A stretch of 64,000 nucleotides of DNA. Source: Numida meleagris. Its lineage: Eukaryota > Chordata > Aves > Galliformes > Numididae. How positions within the stretch are numbered: position 1 is the first letter of the stretch; every line of letters starts with the position of its first letter. The notes under the pieces are model-generated. The model searched no databases, was not told where the DNA came from, and saw nothing but the letters and a program-made list of their open reading frames with translations. The stretch covers positions 71,345,405-71,409,404 of the forward strand of contig NC_034438.1 of assembly GCF_002078875.1 (NCBI RefSeq). The letters are read 5' to 3'. Of the stretch, positions 1 to 11,820 are shown piece after piece. The position numbers and the translations under genes were made by a program.

Positions 1-2527
1 ATAATTAAGGACTTGTCCTTCTGGTGGCAATCCTAGTGGATAGCTTACTGCTAAATATGCTGGCTTCAGGGCAGGCTTTCTTCTTAGGTTTATGACATTA
101 TCTATGCATTGTAAAGGAATCATAGATATCTGAAATGTACAACCTGCATCCGAAATGGGTGCAAAGCTCCTAAACACCAAACACTCAAGTTCTCTTAAGA
201 CGTGCCCCCTTAGTGGGCTCAGCTTCTTGAAACCCTGCAAATGAAAAAGAAAAAAAATATCAGAGAACTACGTTTTATTATTATTATTATTGAATAGTTA
301 CTTTATAATTTGCAAGACATTGAAAATGAATGGATGTAGTCTTCATGTCACAGGAGTATGTACATTTAGCTGTCATTCTTTTGTTAGAAATACAGTTACT
401 TGTGTCACATAGCACACACATGGAGAATTTCATGGCAGGGAATTGTTTTAGTTTGGCAGTACTAAATGAATGGAAAGTCTACATGTAATGAATTGAATTG
501 CTACCTGTGAATGAGCTCCAATAGGCCTTTGTTGAATTCATCAGCTAAGCCCATCTTCTCTGAAACTCTTTCCACAAATGCACTGCATCAAGAAAGAGAA
601 TATGAGATGATTAAGCCAGATTTGCCATCATCTTATGTATCCAGAACAGTGGTTTTGAGAGTTAAAAATTGCATGTCTCATTTTGCAATGCAAAAATTCA
701 CGTTAAGGCCTGCATTCAAGCTCTCATTGAGTCACTGTGTTATTCTTTATTTCTGCATGTGGAACACAGAATATGTATTCTCAAGTACGAATAATGTTTC
801 CAGGAGAAACAGTTTACAGAGACAGCCCATTCCAGTCGTGCAGACTTCTCTGGCTGTTAACATCAGAAACATTTTCAGAAGTAGTCAGCCAGCCACAGAT
901 CTAATTGCCATAGCTGAAAATAAATATAATTTAAAACACGATACAGATGTTTGGAGACCATAGACATGGTCTATGAAATAGAATATGTTTCCACAATCAT
1001 TTGGAAGTTTAGAAGTTGTGCATTAACATCACTGATGGAATTAGCGAGATAAACTCTTTTCAGTAGGGTAAGACACATGTACACTGCCTGAATTTTAGTC
1101 AGTTTCTGCAAACTAGAATGCAGAAAATAAGAACATTTTTGTTCATCCCCTGTTATGCTGAAACGTAAATCCTAGTGAAAACAAGTTGTTTACAATATCT
1201 TCTTGTATTGTAAACAACAAATCTCTGCTTGACAATGAATGTTCTTCAGCAACAGTAAGAAACTGAAATGTAAGACAAAAGAACGTCAAGAGGCCACATA
1301 GCTTGCCTCTGTACTCTGATGTAGGATTAGACATGCATAAGCAGATTCTTGCTTAATCTGTTTCTGAACACTTTAAATGTGTGTTTTTACACAGCCACTT
1401 TGGGTAGTCATTTGTGTGTATTCATTTTCCTTACAGTTCAAACGCTTCTTCTAATATCTCACTTCAATCTTCTTTGCTACAAATTAAGCTGATTACCAGT
1501 TGTCCTACCCCCAGAATAATATCACCCTAAATATAGCATTAAACATAACCCACTTTAAAATTTCACATGAAGCAAGCATGGCAGGCGGAAACATTTTCCT
1601 AATGCATTCCCCCAGTTAATCAGCAGTCAAGATAAAAACGCTTTAGTTGTAATTTGCTGTGTGACAACAGGCAATCATTCAGGAAATAGGACTTTTTTAA
1701 TATGTTACCAATTTTTTACTTCATTCCAGAAAAAAAAAAATCCCATACCTCCTTTTTTCATGAGCTGTCTACATAAACATATGTTTTTTCTTCTGTTGTA
1801 TTTAATTTTTGAAAGAAAATAGCATAAAGATGTTGGAGTGCATTTTCAGTCATCAGAATTTCTTGCATTAAAGATAACCCAGAGAAAAACTAAAAAGGAA
1901 ACTCAGAGTCCTGGTCATGGAAGCAGAATACAGACCTAAACATAACTTGCACTGGAACAAAAGCTGACAATGAAACATAATGCTAAACACCACTAGAATA
2001 CTAGAGGGGCTGCTGACTAAGTACAGGCTAGTAGGGAGGCAGCAAATTTTACCTTCTTGTGTTATTCTTTCATGTCTGGAGAGGAATCTCTATGTATAGG
2101 TTTCATTGACTTGCAACTTACAGATGTGTAAGTTGTGTATAGCCCTTCCAAATGTGAAAGGTAAGCATGCTTTATTACCCCGTCCTATTGTAGACAACTT
2201 TGAGGTGACACAGCAGCTGTTCTGCAGGACACCATGTTTTTATCTATGAAACTGTGGCTTTTAGAGTAATATGCCAGTAATGTCATTCTGGTGGGATTTA
2301 CTAGTGACATGACAGATTTATGCTGGAAACAGATGTTCCTTGTTCTTTAATAGCTGTAGAAGTGCTATGTCTACTGCTGAAATTGCAAAATTATCTCCAC
2401 ATTGTGAGGAATTAGAACCATTATTATTAGACATATATATTAGCTGTGTGATGTTTGTGCTTTTTAAATGTCAAAACAATTAAAAATCAGTATCACTTTG
2501 GAAACTTTCACTTGAATAATCATTTTC
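1..2527. other. Unique AT-rich DNA, no gene recognised
   Basis: No transposon signature, RNA gene or recognisable exon was seen here. The longest open frame is at 511-963 on the plus strand (150 codons). It shows no domain, signal peptide or low-complexity repeat that I recognise, and its codon use looks like the surrounding AT-rich DNA. A smaller minus-strand frame lies at 1143-1334. Both are most likely chance open frames, though short exons cannot be excluded by eye. Confidence 0.6.
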
Positions 2528-2840
2528 AGAAAAGAAAAAGAAAGAAGAAAAGAAAGAAAGAGAGAAAGAGAGAAAGAGAGAAAGAGAGAAAGAGAGAAAG
2601 AGAGAAAGAGAGAAAGAGAGAAAGAGAGAAAGAGAGAAAGAGAGAAAGAGAGAAAGAAGGAAAGAAGGAGAGAAAGAGAGGAGAGAGAGAGAAAGAGGGA
2701 AGGGAGGGAGGGAGGAAGAAGGAAGGAAGGAAGGAAGGAAGGAAGGAAGGAAGGAAGGAAGGAACGAAGGAACGAAGGAACGAAGGAACGAAGGAACAAA
2801 GGAACGAAGGAACGAAGGAACGAAGGAACGAAGGAAGGAA
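2528..2840. repeat. Compound homopurine microsatellite
   Basis: The plus strand is only A and G from 2528 to 2764 (237 bases). The motif changes in blocks: irregular GAAA at 2528-2560, an (AAAGAGAG)n array at about 2561-2657, a mixed GGGA/GAGA block to about 2720, (GGAA)n to about 2763, then an eight-base GGAACGAA array to about 2834 in which each unit carries one CpG. Open frames crossing it on both strands (151 codons plus, 111 codons minus) exist only because the repeat contains no stop codons; they are not genes. A T-run follows at about 2868-2883. Such mirror-symmetric homopurine tracts can form triplex (H-) DNA and are usually length-variable. Confidence 0.97.
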
Positions 2841-4319
2841 ATATGCTGAAATTATATTCTTTTCTTTCTTTTTTTTTTTTTTTGTTTTACTATTTGTGAG
2901 CAGTCTTTAATCCATCCTGGAAAAGACAAGGGTGAAATAATTCCTGCACCAAAGCTCTAGCTACATTTTTCCTAGTTCACTGTGAAAACATAACAGTATA
3001 TGAAATATAAACTGCTTCTATTTCACTGAGGGGATGATGATTCTCTCAAGCTAAGTGTTTCACAACAAAATGTAAGAAACAAAGAATATTTGCTGTGCAG
3101 GAAGAGAAGCAATAGATAAGCATACTGAATAGCAGTAGAAAAGAACATTTAACGCTTTCTTTCCTCAAGAAGGATCTGGTAGTGGGAAGGGAGGAGATTT
3201 TCTCTTGAGATAACTGTTTTTGGGGAGGTGCTCCTTTATTTTGCTTTGTTTACTCCACATGCTCTCTGTATTTGAAAGAGAACAAAACTCTTTCCACCAG
3301 CTGAATTTTCTGCACCAATCCATAAATTTTTCCCCTGTGCTGTCTCGCAGTGATAAATTCTGCACTCTCAGATAAAATAATTGCCTAGGAAAAAAGCACA
3401 CAAGCAAGCCTCAGTAATATCATCCACGTTTTTCCCAAAAAGGAAACAAATTTTGTGCTGCATGTAATATAGTGCTTTCTCTAGCTGGTATGTTTACTCA
3501 GTATTTCAGAAAAATGCTTATGAGATCAAAGCCTCTTAAATCCTTGTCAGTCCACCTAAACCATTCCAAGATCAGTGAAGTCTTAAACTTACATTTTGAG
3601 GCTGAAATAATGGCTGTGTGATGAACTTGGTGAAGTATTGTTGTTTAAGGATGTATTCAAGTGGCAGATTTCCTTATGCTAAAAATGTCCATCAGAGGTG
3701 CCATCTTGGCATGAAGGACCTGTGGGTGCTAGAAGCTGGACCTGTATTTTACTGAGGCACCATAAATTGTACAGAGTTTTGCAGAAATTCGGATAGATGC
3801 TACTCACCTATGCTAGAACAATTTTGCTTGTAGTCAGCAGGTTGTACTTGCTTGTAACATCAGTGAGACATCTGTTATAATTTTTACCTTCAGTTAAATA
3901 ATCAGGCTACCTAGAGTTAGCTTTAATGGCTGAACAGTATATGAAGGAGGCTGGGAATGAAGAACAAGCTTAGTGACACAATTGGCCAGACACATTTTTA
4001 AAACAGACAGCAGAACACATAAATTGGAGCAACAGGAAGCTGCAGCAGATGGTCAAAGAAGCACTTGGCCGCAGTAGAGCAATACCTTCAAAATGTGAGG
4101 TGCAGCATTACATCAGCACAAAAGTTAGAGACTGATTTGATCCACGACTCTAGTGGTGAGGTGGTGAGTGTTAAATGTAAACCCTTTCAACCCGCTTTAT
4201 TACTTAGAAAAACAAGATATTCGTCTTAAATTTTAAAGTCTGTCTATGATTCAAAATATAAAAAAAAAAAACCTTCATATGTGTCTGGACAATTTCCAAG
4301 ATGTTTCAGAAAAACAGCA
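2841..4319. other. Unique DNA between microsatellite and CR1
   Basis: AT-rich sequence with no recognised transposon, RNA or exon. A minus-strand frame of 80 codons at 3165-3407 has no recognisable features. The block just before the CR1 relic (about 3950-4200) is less AT-rich but I could not assign it. Confidence 0.5.
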
Positions 4320-5293
4320 TGAGCTTTTTGGACTGACAGCATCAGTGGACAAAGGAAGAACAGCTGATGTGGTCTACCTGGATCTGCGCAAGGCCTTTGA
4401 CATGGTCTCACACCACATCCTTATCTCTAATCTGGAGACAGAGGGATTTCAAGGCTGGACTATGAGGCTGATGAAGAATTGGTAGGATGGATGCAGCCAT
4501 GGGTTATGGTCAGTGGGTGCTTGTCCAGGTGGAGGCCAGACATGCATGGCATCTCCAGGGATCAGTCTTAGCAGCAGTGTTCTTCAACATCTTTCTCAAT
4601 GACCTGAAGAGTGGGATTGAGCGCATCCCCAGCAAGTTTGCTGCTGACACCAAGCTGAGTGGTGCAACTGTTACACCAGAAGGAAGGGATGCCACCCGGA
4701 GGGATCTGGACAGGTTTGAATAGTGAGACTTTGAGAACCAAATGAGGTTCAGTGAGGCCAAATGCAAGGTGTTGCACTTGGGTTGTAACAATTGCAGATA
4801 CGTGTTCAGACTGGGAGAAGAACTCCTTGAGAGGAGCCGTGCAGAGAAGGATTTGGGGGTCCTGGTAGACAAAGAGCTGGACATGAGCTTGCAGGCTGTA
4901 CTTGCAGCCCAGAAGGCCAAGAGTATGGTGGGCTGCATCAACAGAGGGGTGACCATCGGGCCAAGGGAGGTGATTTCTTCCCCCCTCCCCACCTCTGCAA
5001 TGCCTTTGTGAGGCCCCATCTGGAGTGCAGTGTCCAGGTCTGGGGGCACCAGCACAAGAAAGATGAGGAGCTTTTGGGGTGGGTCTGTAGTCAGGTCAGA
5101 AAGATGCTCAGAGTGATGGAACGTCTCTTTTATGAAGAAATGTTGAGGGGACTCATCTTGTTTAGTTTGGACGATGTTCCAAGGAGCCTCACTGTGACCT
5201 TCCAGTACTTGAGTACTTGCTTCTAAACAGGAGGGAAAATGACTTTTTATGCTGTCTCACAGTGATATTATAAGCTGGAATGGCTTTAAGCTA
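4320..5293 (+). mobile_element. CR1 LINE fragment (RT to 3' ORF2)
   Basis: Truncated CR1 non-LTR retrotransposon on the plus strand. It covers the ORF2 reverse transcriptase palm, thumb and C-terminal region in order. The translated pieces contain the RT motif A context ([10 protein letters not shown]), the region before motif C, and the C-terminal stretch RPHLECSVQVWG. It is interrupted at 5292-5293, where a mariner-like terminal repeat begins, so its 3' UTR and octamer tail are missing. Multiple stops and frameshifts show an old, inactive copy. The 5' limit is approximate. Confidence 0.9.
4333..5226 (+). pseudogene. CR1 ORF2 reverse transcriptase relic
   Basis: Broken ORF2 of the CR1 element, split into at least four open pieces (4246-4485, 4487-4723, 4742-5011, 5008-5226). 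The first break is an in-frame TAG right after the residues NW, where CR1 proteins normally read NWLDG. The second is a TAG after DRFE, where a tryptophan is expected. The catalytic motif C, normally FADD in this family, reads FAAD (in KFAADTKL), so the second aspartate pair is damaged. A 181-codon frame on the opposite strand (4510-5055) is a shadow of this coding region, not a gene. Confidence 0.9.
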
Positions 5294-5320
5294 TGAGAGC
5301 TGCTCCAAAAATAGTGCCTG
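5294..5320 (+). repeat. Lone mariner-like terminal inverted repeat
   Basis: Begins directly after a TA dinucleotide (5292-5293) and reads TGAGAGCTGCTCCAAAA, then a near copy of the AGTAATGCCT end found on the four mariner copies in this window (about three mismatches over 26 bases). It sits exactly where the plus-strand CR1 stops. No transposase-related sequence follows, so it is either a very deleted mariner or the surviving edge of one. Confidence 0.6.
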
Positions 5321-5385
5321 AGAATTTGTTCTGTTAAACCAATTGAGGGGAGATTTTGGATAGAAGTTAGTTGGTAATTCTTCAC

Positions 5386-5540
5386 ATCTCTGGGCAAGCC
5401 ATGCCAGTGCCTCACCACCCTCACTGTAAAAGATTTTTTCCTTATATCCAACCTAAATCTACCCCCTTTAAGCTTGAAGCCATTTCTCCTTGTTCTATCT
5501 GTCTGTCCCCTTCTTTCTTGTAGCTCCCCTTTGTCTTTGC
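5386..5540 (-). mobile_element. CR1 LINE fragment, 3' ORF2 region
   Basis: Read on the minus strand this gives the C-terminal ORF2 signature [20 protein letters not shown], which matches the CR1 end region (D-I-R-K-K-F-F, then W-N-x-L-P). It lacks both the upstream RT and the 3' octamer tail. It lies head to head with the plus-strand CR1 that ends 90 bases away. The 65 bases between the lone mariner end and this fragment are unassigned. Confidence 0.85.
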
Positions 5541-5934
5541 TGGTTGTTATTTACTTGTGTTTTAAGATGTTGTCAGGTCATGTGTTTATTTACTTACACA
5601 TACTTCTCTACTCTGTATGAAGTTTTTCAGAGCTTAGTCTTGTATTTCAAGAATCGATTTTTATGGTTTTAACCCCATAAATATTAATGAATTTAGATTA
5701 CATAAACTGGTCCAGAAAACCATCTTCCACTTCCTCCTAGCCTGAAGAAAAGTATTTTGCTTTTTAATAAATGTGAAAGACAATCTGGAAAATATTTGTC
5801 CTATGACTGTCACACTGAGACACAGTCTGGTTCTGGTTTTATACTGTCAAACATGTCTAAGCTCAAATCCAAATCTTTCAGGCACGACGAACACAAAATG
5901 TCATCAACTCTACTCTAGCTACACCACACACACA
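5541..5934. other. Unassigned spacer
   Basis: AT-rich DNA with a 60-codon hydrophobic frame at 5490-5672 that overlaps the CR1 end and looks incidental. A short CA-rich stretch (about 5922-5939) borders the mariner insertion. Nothing else recognised. Confidence 0.5.
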
Positions 5935-6428
5935 TACACGTCATTCTGAAAGTAATGACTCTTCTTTATTTCCATGGAAACTACAAAAAATACAAAGAGC
6001 AAAATGACATTATTTGATAGAGCAAATTCTCAGCTACAAAATACTATTTTTCAACATAGTCACCACCGTTAGCTCTGCATTTTCACCTTTGATGAACAAG
6101 AGCATGCACATAGTGCCTATAAAAATCTGCTGTCTAAAATATGGGTTATTATTCATGTCACTGTCAGCACTGCAAGCACTGATGTCATTGGGTGCAATTT
6201 TTTCTGCATGGAGGAATTCAGTTCCGCACATTTGATTCATGTGTACTTCCATGCTAGAGGCCATTCTGTCAGACTGCCCCTCTGCTGCCATCCGTTCCAC
6301 AACAACAAAATGTAATGGAATATTTGCAGCAAGGTTCAGCCTTTGGCACCTTACCACCAATATCTGCCTCTGATGTCAGGGGCCAACATCATAAAATAGG
6401 AGGCATTACTTTCAGAGCAGTCCTCGTA
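5935..6428 (-). mobile_element. Deleted mariner element, copy A (Galluhop-type)
   Basis: Non-autonomous mariner about 490 bases long, bounded by TA at 5935-5936 and 6427-6428. Imperfect inverted ends share CTGAAAGTAATG. The minus strand keeps the N-terminal transposase DNA-binding region and a short C-terminal piece; the catalytic core is gone. This copy has an extra deletion after the first helix-turn-helix segment compared with copies B-D. The family name is from memory of chicken repeats. Confidence 0.85.
6034..6360 (-). pseudogene. Mariner transposase relic (copy A)
   Basis: A 108-codon frame in which residues GTEFLHAEKIAPNDI match the first helix-turn-helix of mariner transposases (usually ...QRCVTEFLHAEKxAPxDIH). 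The second part (VYGDQTVDVSTxRRW in copy D) is missing here. The frame runs on into the C-terminal remnant. No DDD catalytic residues remain. Confidence 0.75.
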
Positions 6429-7185
6429 CTTTCCATTATGAAATACATAAATCTTATCTAAAACTATTTAATAACCACTTCTTTATCTCCATGCTCTCAT
6501 TCTTGATGTCTCCAGTACCATTCATGCTGATTTTCTTCATTTTCCTGACTGAAAAGTTCTGAGAAATTTCATCAGGATTATAGACTTAATAAATGCCTTT
6601 GAAATTGATTTACATGGTCTACACGAGTATCCATGAGGATCTCTTCATGAGTTAATTAACTACAATCTATTAGTTTCAGTACATTATTAGGTACTATAGG
6701 TGTGATTTTATTCTATCTTTTCTGAGATTTGGAGGAGGGGTTTGGTTTTATTGTTTGGGGGCTGTTTTGGTGGTTTGGCTGGTTGGTTGGTTGATTGATT
6801 TTAAGGTTGTTGCTGTTGTTTTATGGGAACTTCATAAGAGTGCAAAGAGAAGACTGTTCCAACTTGTAATATTTAAGGTCCATTAACAGTGTTGTTAGCA
6901 ACATCTATCCCTTACTGAGAGCAGTAGAAGGTTTAAAATAAATATGAATAAAATATATCCTTTGTAAATGAAGGGGAGCAAGAGACATAGAGTCATCCAA
7001 TTCAGTATGCAGTTCACAGAGCAGAATGATCTGAGTCCGGTTTTTAAAACCTGTGACTTTCAGTTAATCATCAAACCTAGATCCAGTGCACCCTTTTCCA
7101 CTGAAATATCCATAAGCTGTTGGAAATACAGCTGTAGGGTACTCACTGGCCAATGCCCCAGTTAGCTCTGTTATCTATCCGAAAT
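6429..7185. other. Unique AT-rich DNA with T/G-rich patch
   Basis: Contains a G/T-rich low-complexity patch at about 6728-6800, including three GGTT units. No gene or transposon recognised. The frame at 6968-7165 has no recognisable features. Confidence 0.5.
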
Positions 7186-7371
7186 TAGAATCACAGAGTC
7201 ACTGAACTACCGAGGTTGGAAAAGACCTCCAAGATCATCCAGTCCAACCGTCCACCTACCACCAATATTCCCCCAATAAACCATGTCCCTTAATTCAACA
7301 TCTAAACATTTCTTGAACACCTCCAGGGATGGTGACTCAACCACCTCCCAGGGCAACTCGTTCCAATTCAA
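7186..7371 (-). mobile_element. CR1 LINE 3' end
   Basis: Minus-strand CR1 end. The plus strand starts with the tail complement AGAATCACAGAGTCA, then GGTTGGAAAAGACCTCCAAG and GATCATCCAGTCCAACC, then the complement of the C-terminal codons (TCTAAACATTTCTTGAACAC, GGTGACTCAACCACCTCCC). Truncated at about 7371. The 60-codon frame at 7329-7511 is an artefact overlapping it. Confidence 0.95.
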
Positions 7372-10300
7372 CCCAAATGTTCCTATCCAGGAAACACATT
7401 AATATCCCGTATTTTAAGTTGTTTGTGTTATTATTAACCAACAGTTCTGTAAACCATAGAAGTGGTCCAAAAGAGACAAATCCACAGCCAGATCACACTT
7501 GTCAAATTTGACAGTGTTCTAAGTTGAAATTAACAAATATTTAATAATAATTCTGAAGGGTAACTAAAGATTTGTTTGTGTTAGTAACCAGCACTAACTA
7601 GTGATTAATTAATAACTAGCACTGTTCTAACATGAAATTTCATGAATTGCTAGATATAAAATAATGTGATTTTACTTATCTTGTGCTGTTACATCATTCA
7701 TTATTTATGAAGCAATTAGGTATCCACACATTTTTCAGCTTTTGTGCTCAGGTTAGCATTAAACAATTACTGACTGATCAAAATTCAAACCAGAAATGAT
7801 ATGCTGCTTTTTAGAATATGTCAGGTTTGAGAGTCGTATGTGACTTACTGATGTTCAGAAATAGAACAGAATGAAAAATTATTTTCTCAAAAATTGGCTG
7901 AAGATTTCCAAATGAATGCAACCGTAAGATCATCACGGTTGGCAGAGGTGAAAGTCACCACCTGAAAAGTGGTCATCTTACTGAGCAAATACAAATTCTG
8001 CTAAAGATATTAATACGTTGCTTTTCTGTATTGTTGCAGGATTATGCTTCAACAATTCAGACTGAATTGTCCTACAGTTTCAGTCAATTCTCTTTTCTAA
8101 CATGACTCAAAGCGATCTTTTTGAGAAATGGTAGAAATTAAAGCTAATTTGTTTATAAAACCAGTTTTAAAATTAAAAGGAGGAAGTTTGTTATCAGTAT
8201 AATAGCTGGAGATGTGGTGTCTTAGAAGCTTTCCATCAGAAGAAAAGGTAGAAATTGCAAAATACTGATTGGCATCAGTACTACTTAGAATACAATTCTG
8301 CATCAGACGAATAGAAGAGAACTTACTATTTCTCTTGAATTTTCAGCACAGCTGCCAAAAAAAGAAAGGGTAATATTTTGCAATATTTACGTAGGACATC
8401 AGTAGAATGAATGAGATCATTATCTTGTATCTATGGAAATAACAGCAAGTTTTCACTACCACTGGAAAAATTTCAAATGCGCTTACACATTTTCTATAAA
8501 AAATGAAAATGCTGCAGCACAGGATTAGACGTGCTTTACAGAGCAAAGATATTTTTGTTCTTACTGCAGAAGAGTTGAATAAGCACAATTTTTCAGCTCA
8601 GAGGGATTCTTCTACACTTTTTATTCATTCATATCTGTCACTTAAACATCTGTCTAGCATTGGTTTTTGGAGTCCCTAATTGCCATGTTTTTGCTATTGA
8701 AATACTCAGGATAGGCTGAACAACTTTCTTGGCCATGTCGTTCTGCTGTTTCTACATACAGTCACAATGTACTCCTTTAGGCTGATGGTTTTGTCTTTTT
8801 GAAGTGCTCTCTGAAAATGGTGTTCCAGTTGTGTAACTGGCAAAAACAATGTGGCTGTTTGGATTCCTTCTCAAAATGTTTAATTTGCTTGGTCTCATAT
8901 GTCTTGAAATTGCTTCTTTCTTTTTTTTTGTTTTTTAAAGGAGTAAGGCATATTATCACATACTGCAGAAGAGATGTACACAGTTTTGACTGTGTACATA
9001 ATGCTGTCACCTTTTTCCACAGTAATTCTCAGAAAGTTTATACGATGGTATTTATGGAGAAGGTCATATGAGGATTAGTATTTTTATGCACAATATTCCT
9101 TTTTTTCTTGAATTCAGCAGCTACAAAAAAACAGCCTGATATTGCGTATCTTGGTGCCTCACATAAGAAACACTTCCTAGCTTCTTATCTAGCCAGCCTT
9201 GAGAAAAGCTGATTGAGAAATGCAAATTATTTAAGAAATGTCATTGAATAAACAGTTGTTTTAGATATATACCAGAGCTAGTGACTTTTACAATCTAATT
9301 AATAGATTTTTTTTTCCTTTGAATATTGTATGAAATTTAAAAAATAGAGAAGAATTTCTGTGTCCTTTTTATGTGAAGTGTATTGATTGTATGATGGACT
9401 ATTTTGGTTAAGTGGCACACTACTTAATTTTCAGGTCTATCTCACTTCAAATTACGTCTCTCATCTCAGCTTACCTCATCTACAGCCCTATTACCAGGAT
9501 GCTGGCATCCCTCTGATCTATTGTCAAAATTACACAGATTGAGGAATATGGCTGTAGAGGAAAAGAAATTTAATTCCTTTTTAATTTCTGTGGCAATATA
9601 TTTTGTCTGCTTCTTTTTCCCATTTGTTATGCCCCACAGCTGGGCTTATGCAAGTTAAATTGATATGCTGAGGTAACAGGAATCCAAAGAGGATGGGAAA
9701 CCAGAGAAAGCACAGAAAAGCAAGAAAAGACCCATAATAACAAAAGAGAGAATCTAGTAAGGACATTTAGATTGTATGAGAAACGCAATTACTGTAATTT
9801 CCAACTTCTGCTGAGATTCAGAGATTCATCAGAAAAAAATACGGAGTGTGGGAAACAAGTTTCTTTCACTCTCTTATCATCCATCTCAAGACTTTATTTC
9901 TGTAAAAGAACCCCTGAGGATGTTTTACCCATGTACACCATGCATTTTCATAGAGATTCCTGATGTTAAGAGTTTACACCTGTACATTTAGAGTCAAATG
10001 CCTCTGCAAATGTCAACTAACAGGATAAATTAGCTCCTGCAGAATAGCAACAATACCAACAGCTAAGGTTGCTGTCCCAGGAGAGTCATTTTGTAGACCA
10101 CCATTAGAAGGGGTAAAGGTTGGATATAACTTAATTACAGAGTTCCTAATATTTGGTACCAGGAAGTCTGAAATACAAGGCTTGCCATTTTTCAACATAC
10201 TTTATTCAATATGAATATTTAAGCATATAAAATTCAAATTAAATAATAGTACAAGAATCTCTGTTAATATTGACTTATAACAATCCAATTATCAATTTCA

Positions 10301-11820
10301 TTAGGGCACATGGAATAAAGCAGTAATATATGCTGAATGCACATAGAGGCTAGGAAAGCTGATTAGCTATAAAACGCAGAAGCACAAAAATGTGAAATAT
10401 ACAGACAGGAATGTAAAAGTGCTTTACATATATGAAGGACTTCTCCATTTTCAGTATCAGACTGTGATGGTCTAATGATAGAAATGAAAATATTAGAAAA
10501 AGGTTATAGTTTTTTAATAAAATGCACTTAAACAGTCCATCAAAATTCTACTGACTGAGAAAGAACAAGATTCCATATTTTTACAACCATTTGACACAAT
10601 AAAGGATAATGATACCTTGCCTTATTTTTCTGTCAAATTATACTCACGTAGTAATGGCATCAACCCTTCGGGGCTTAAATGTAGGCATACATTTTTGCTA
10701 GATATGGATTAGAATGAACTGAACATTTTAAGTGCAAAATTGACTCGTTAGAGAATAAAAACAGGAAGGCTATGGGTTATATGGAAACATCCAGGACAGA
10801 AGTGATGTAGAGTGCTTGCTTATATGCGGAGTAAGGAATGTAAGAATTTCAGGAATATGAAAGTCATGACCTCATGCAGCTTCAGGGAGATGTTATCTGA
10901 TTGAAAATATCATCAGCATTTTATCGAATAAAGTGTTTTCATGCGAATAGGGTTTCTGACTAATTAGGCATTGCTTGCATGTGTATTTGAATTCTTAAAT
11001 GAATACCATGATTCCCAGGGCCCAAACAAGAGAATGGGGAAAGTAAACGTCTTTCTTTTGAGATGGGGCATTGGCAGGTAAGCATAGTGAATGAGCCAGA
11101 GGCAAATACTCATCCATTTTTTGAGCTAGTTAAAATAATAACCTGGATGGTAAACATACATTGCAACTTCTACCCTTAGGTAAATTCCTGTTTCTTAAGT
11201 AACCAGTTAATAGCTGGAACTTCAGTTGAGGGGAATGTTGTGGTTTCACATAAGACAGCGAGCGAAAGAATTGTTCACACATATTTTTGTTCTACCTCTG
11301 TCTGTCTATCTGCCTCTGTCTGTTTCTCTTTCATGAAAACAGACACATACACAGACAGGAATTTTATTAAGCACTAGAAAGATTCTTAAAATTCATTTTT
11401 TGTATCTTTGTATTCAAAGACATTCAACAGCATTTTTTTTTAATATTTATGTATCGATAGACTTTTATTTTCTGTTAAAATTACTATACAGATATTCAGA
11501 TTTTATATGTAGGTCTCTTTCACAAAATACCTAGGTTTATGTAGACATGAATTGTCCTTTGGACGCCCACCTAGAAACTACTATTGTCTGTGGAGTAAAT
11601 ATGAAGAAAAATATATATTTTTGAACAATTTTCTAAAATCAATTGGGAATGGAATATCACAGCATAACTTGCTAGATAAAGCATATGGATAAAATGACAG
11701 AGTGAGACCTGGAGTCTCAAAAATTCTGATTTTAATCCAAAGAGAGTGTTTTTGATTTTGAAAAGCTGTTCTTCAAACAGAAAGACTTGAGAATGGATTT
11801 GCATCAGAAGCATTACAGTC
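7372..11820. other. Unique AT-rich DNA, no gene recognised
   Basis: About 4.4 kb with no recognised transposon, RNA or exon. Overlapping frames at 8777-9010 (-) and 8799-9071 (+) are each under 91 codons, with poly-lysine/leucine runs, and are probably chance. A perfect 10-bp hairpin lies at 8974-8999. Pyrimidine-rich CTGTCTGT and related units occur at about 11296-11330. Very AT-rich DNA at 10200-10750 contains no obvious regulatory motif that I can defend. Confidence 0.5.
8974..8999. repeat. Perfect 10-bp inverted repeat, 6-base loop
   Basis: Arms ATGTACACAG (8974-8983) and CTGTGTACAT (8990-8999) flank the loop TTTTGA. No T-run follows and no RNA gene was recognised around it. A hairpin of this size is only slightly unusual in a 64-kb window. 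Confidence 0.9.

Noticed and set aside
2455..2910. 151-codon plus and 111-codon minus open frames
   Set aside because: Both are translations of the homopurine microsatellite (lysine/arginine/glutamate or serine/leucine/phenylalanine runs).
4510..5055. 181-codon minus-strand open frame
   Set aside because: It is antisense to the CR1 ORF2 relic, and long antisense frames are a known by-product of CR1 codon usage.
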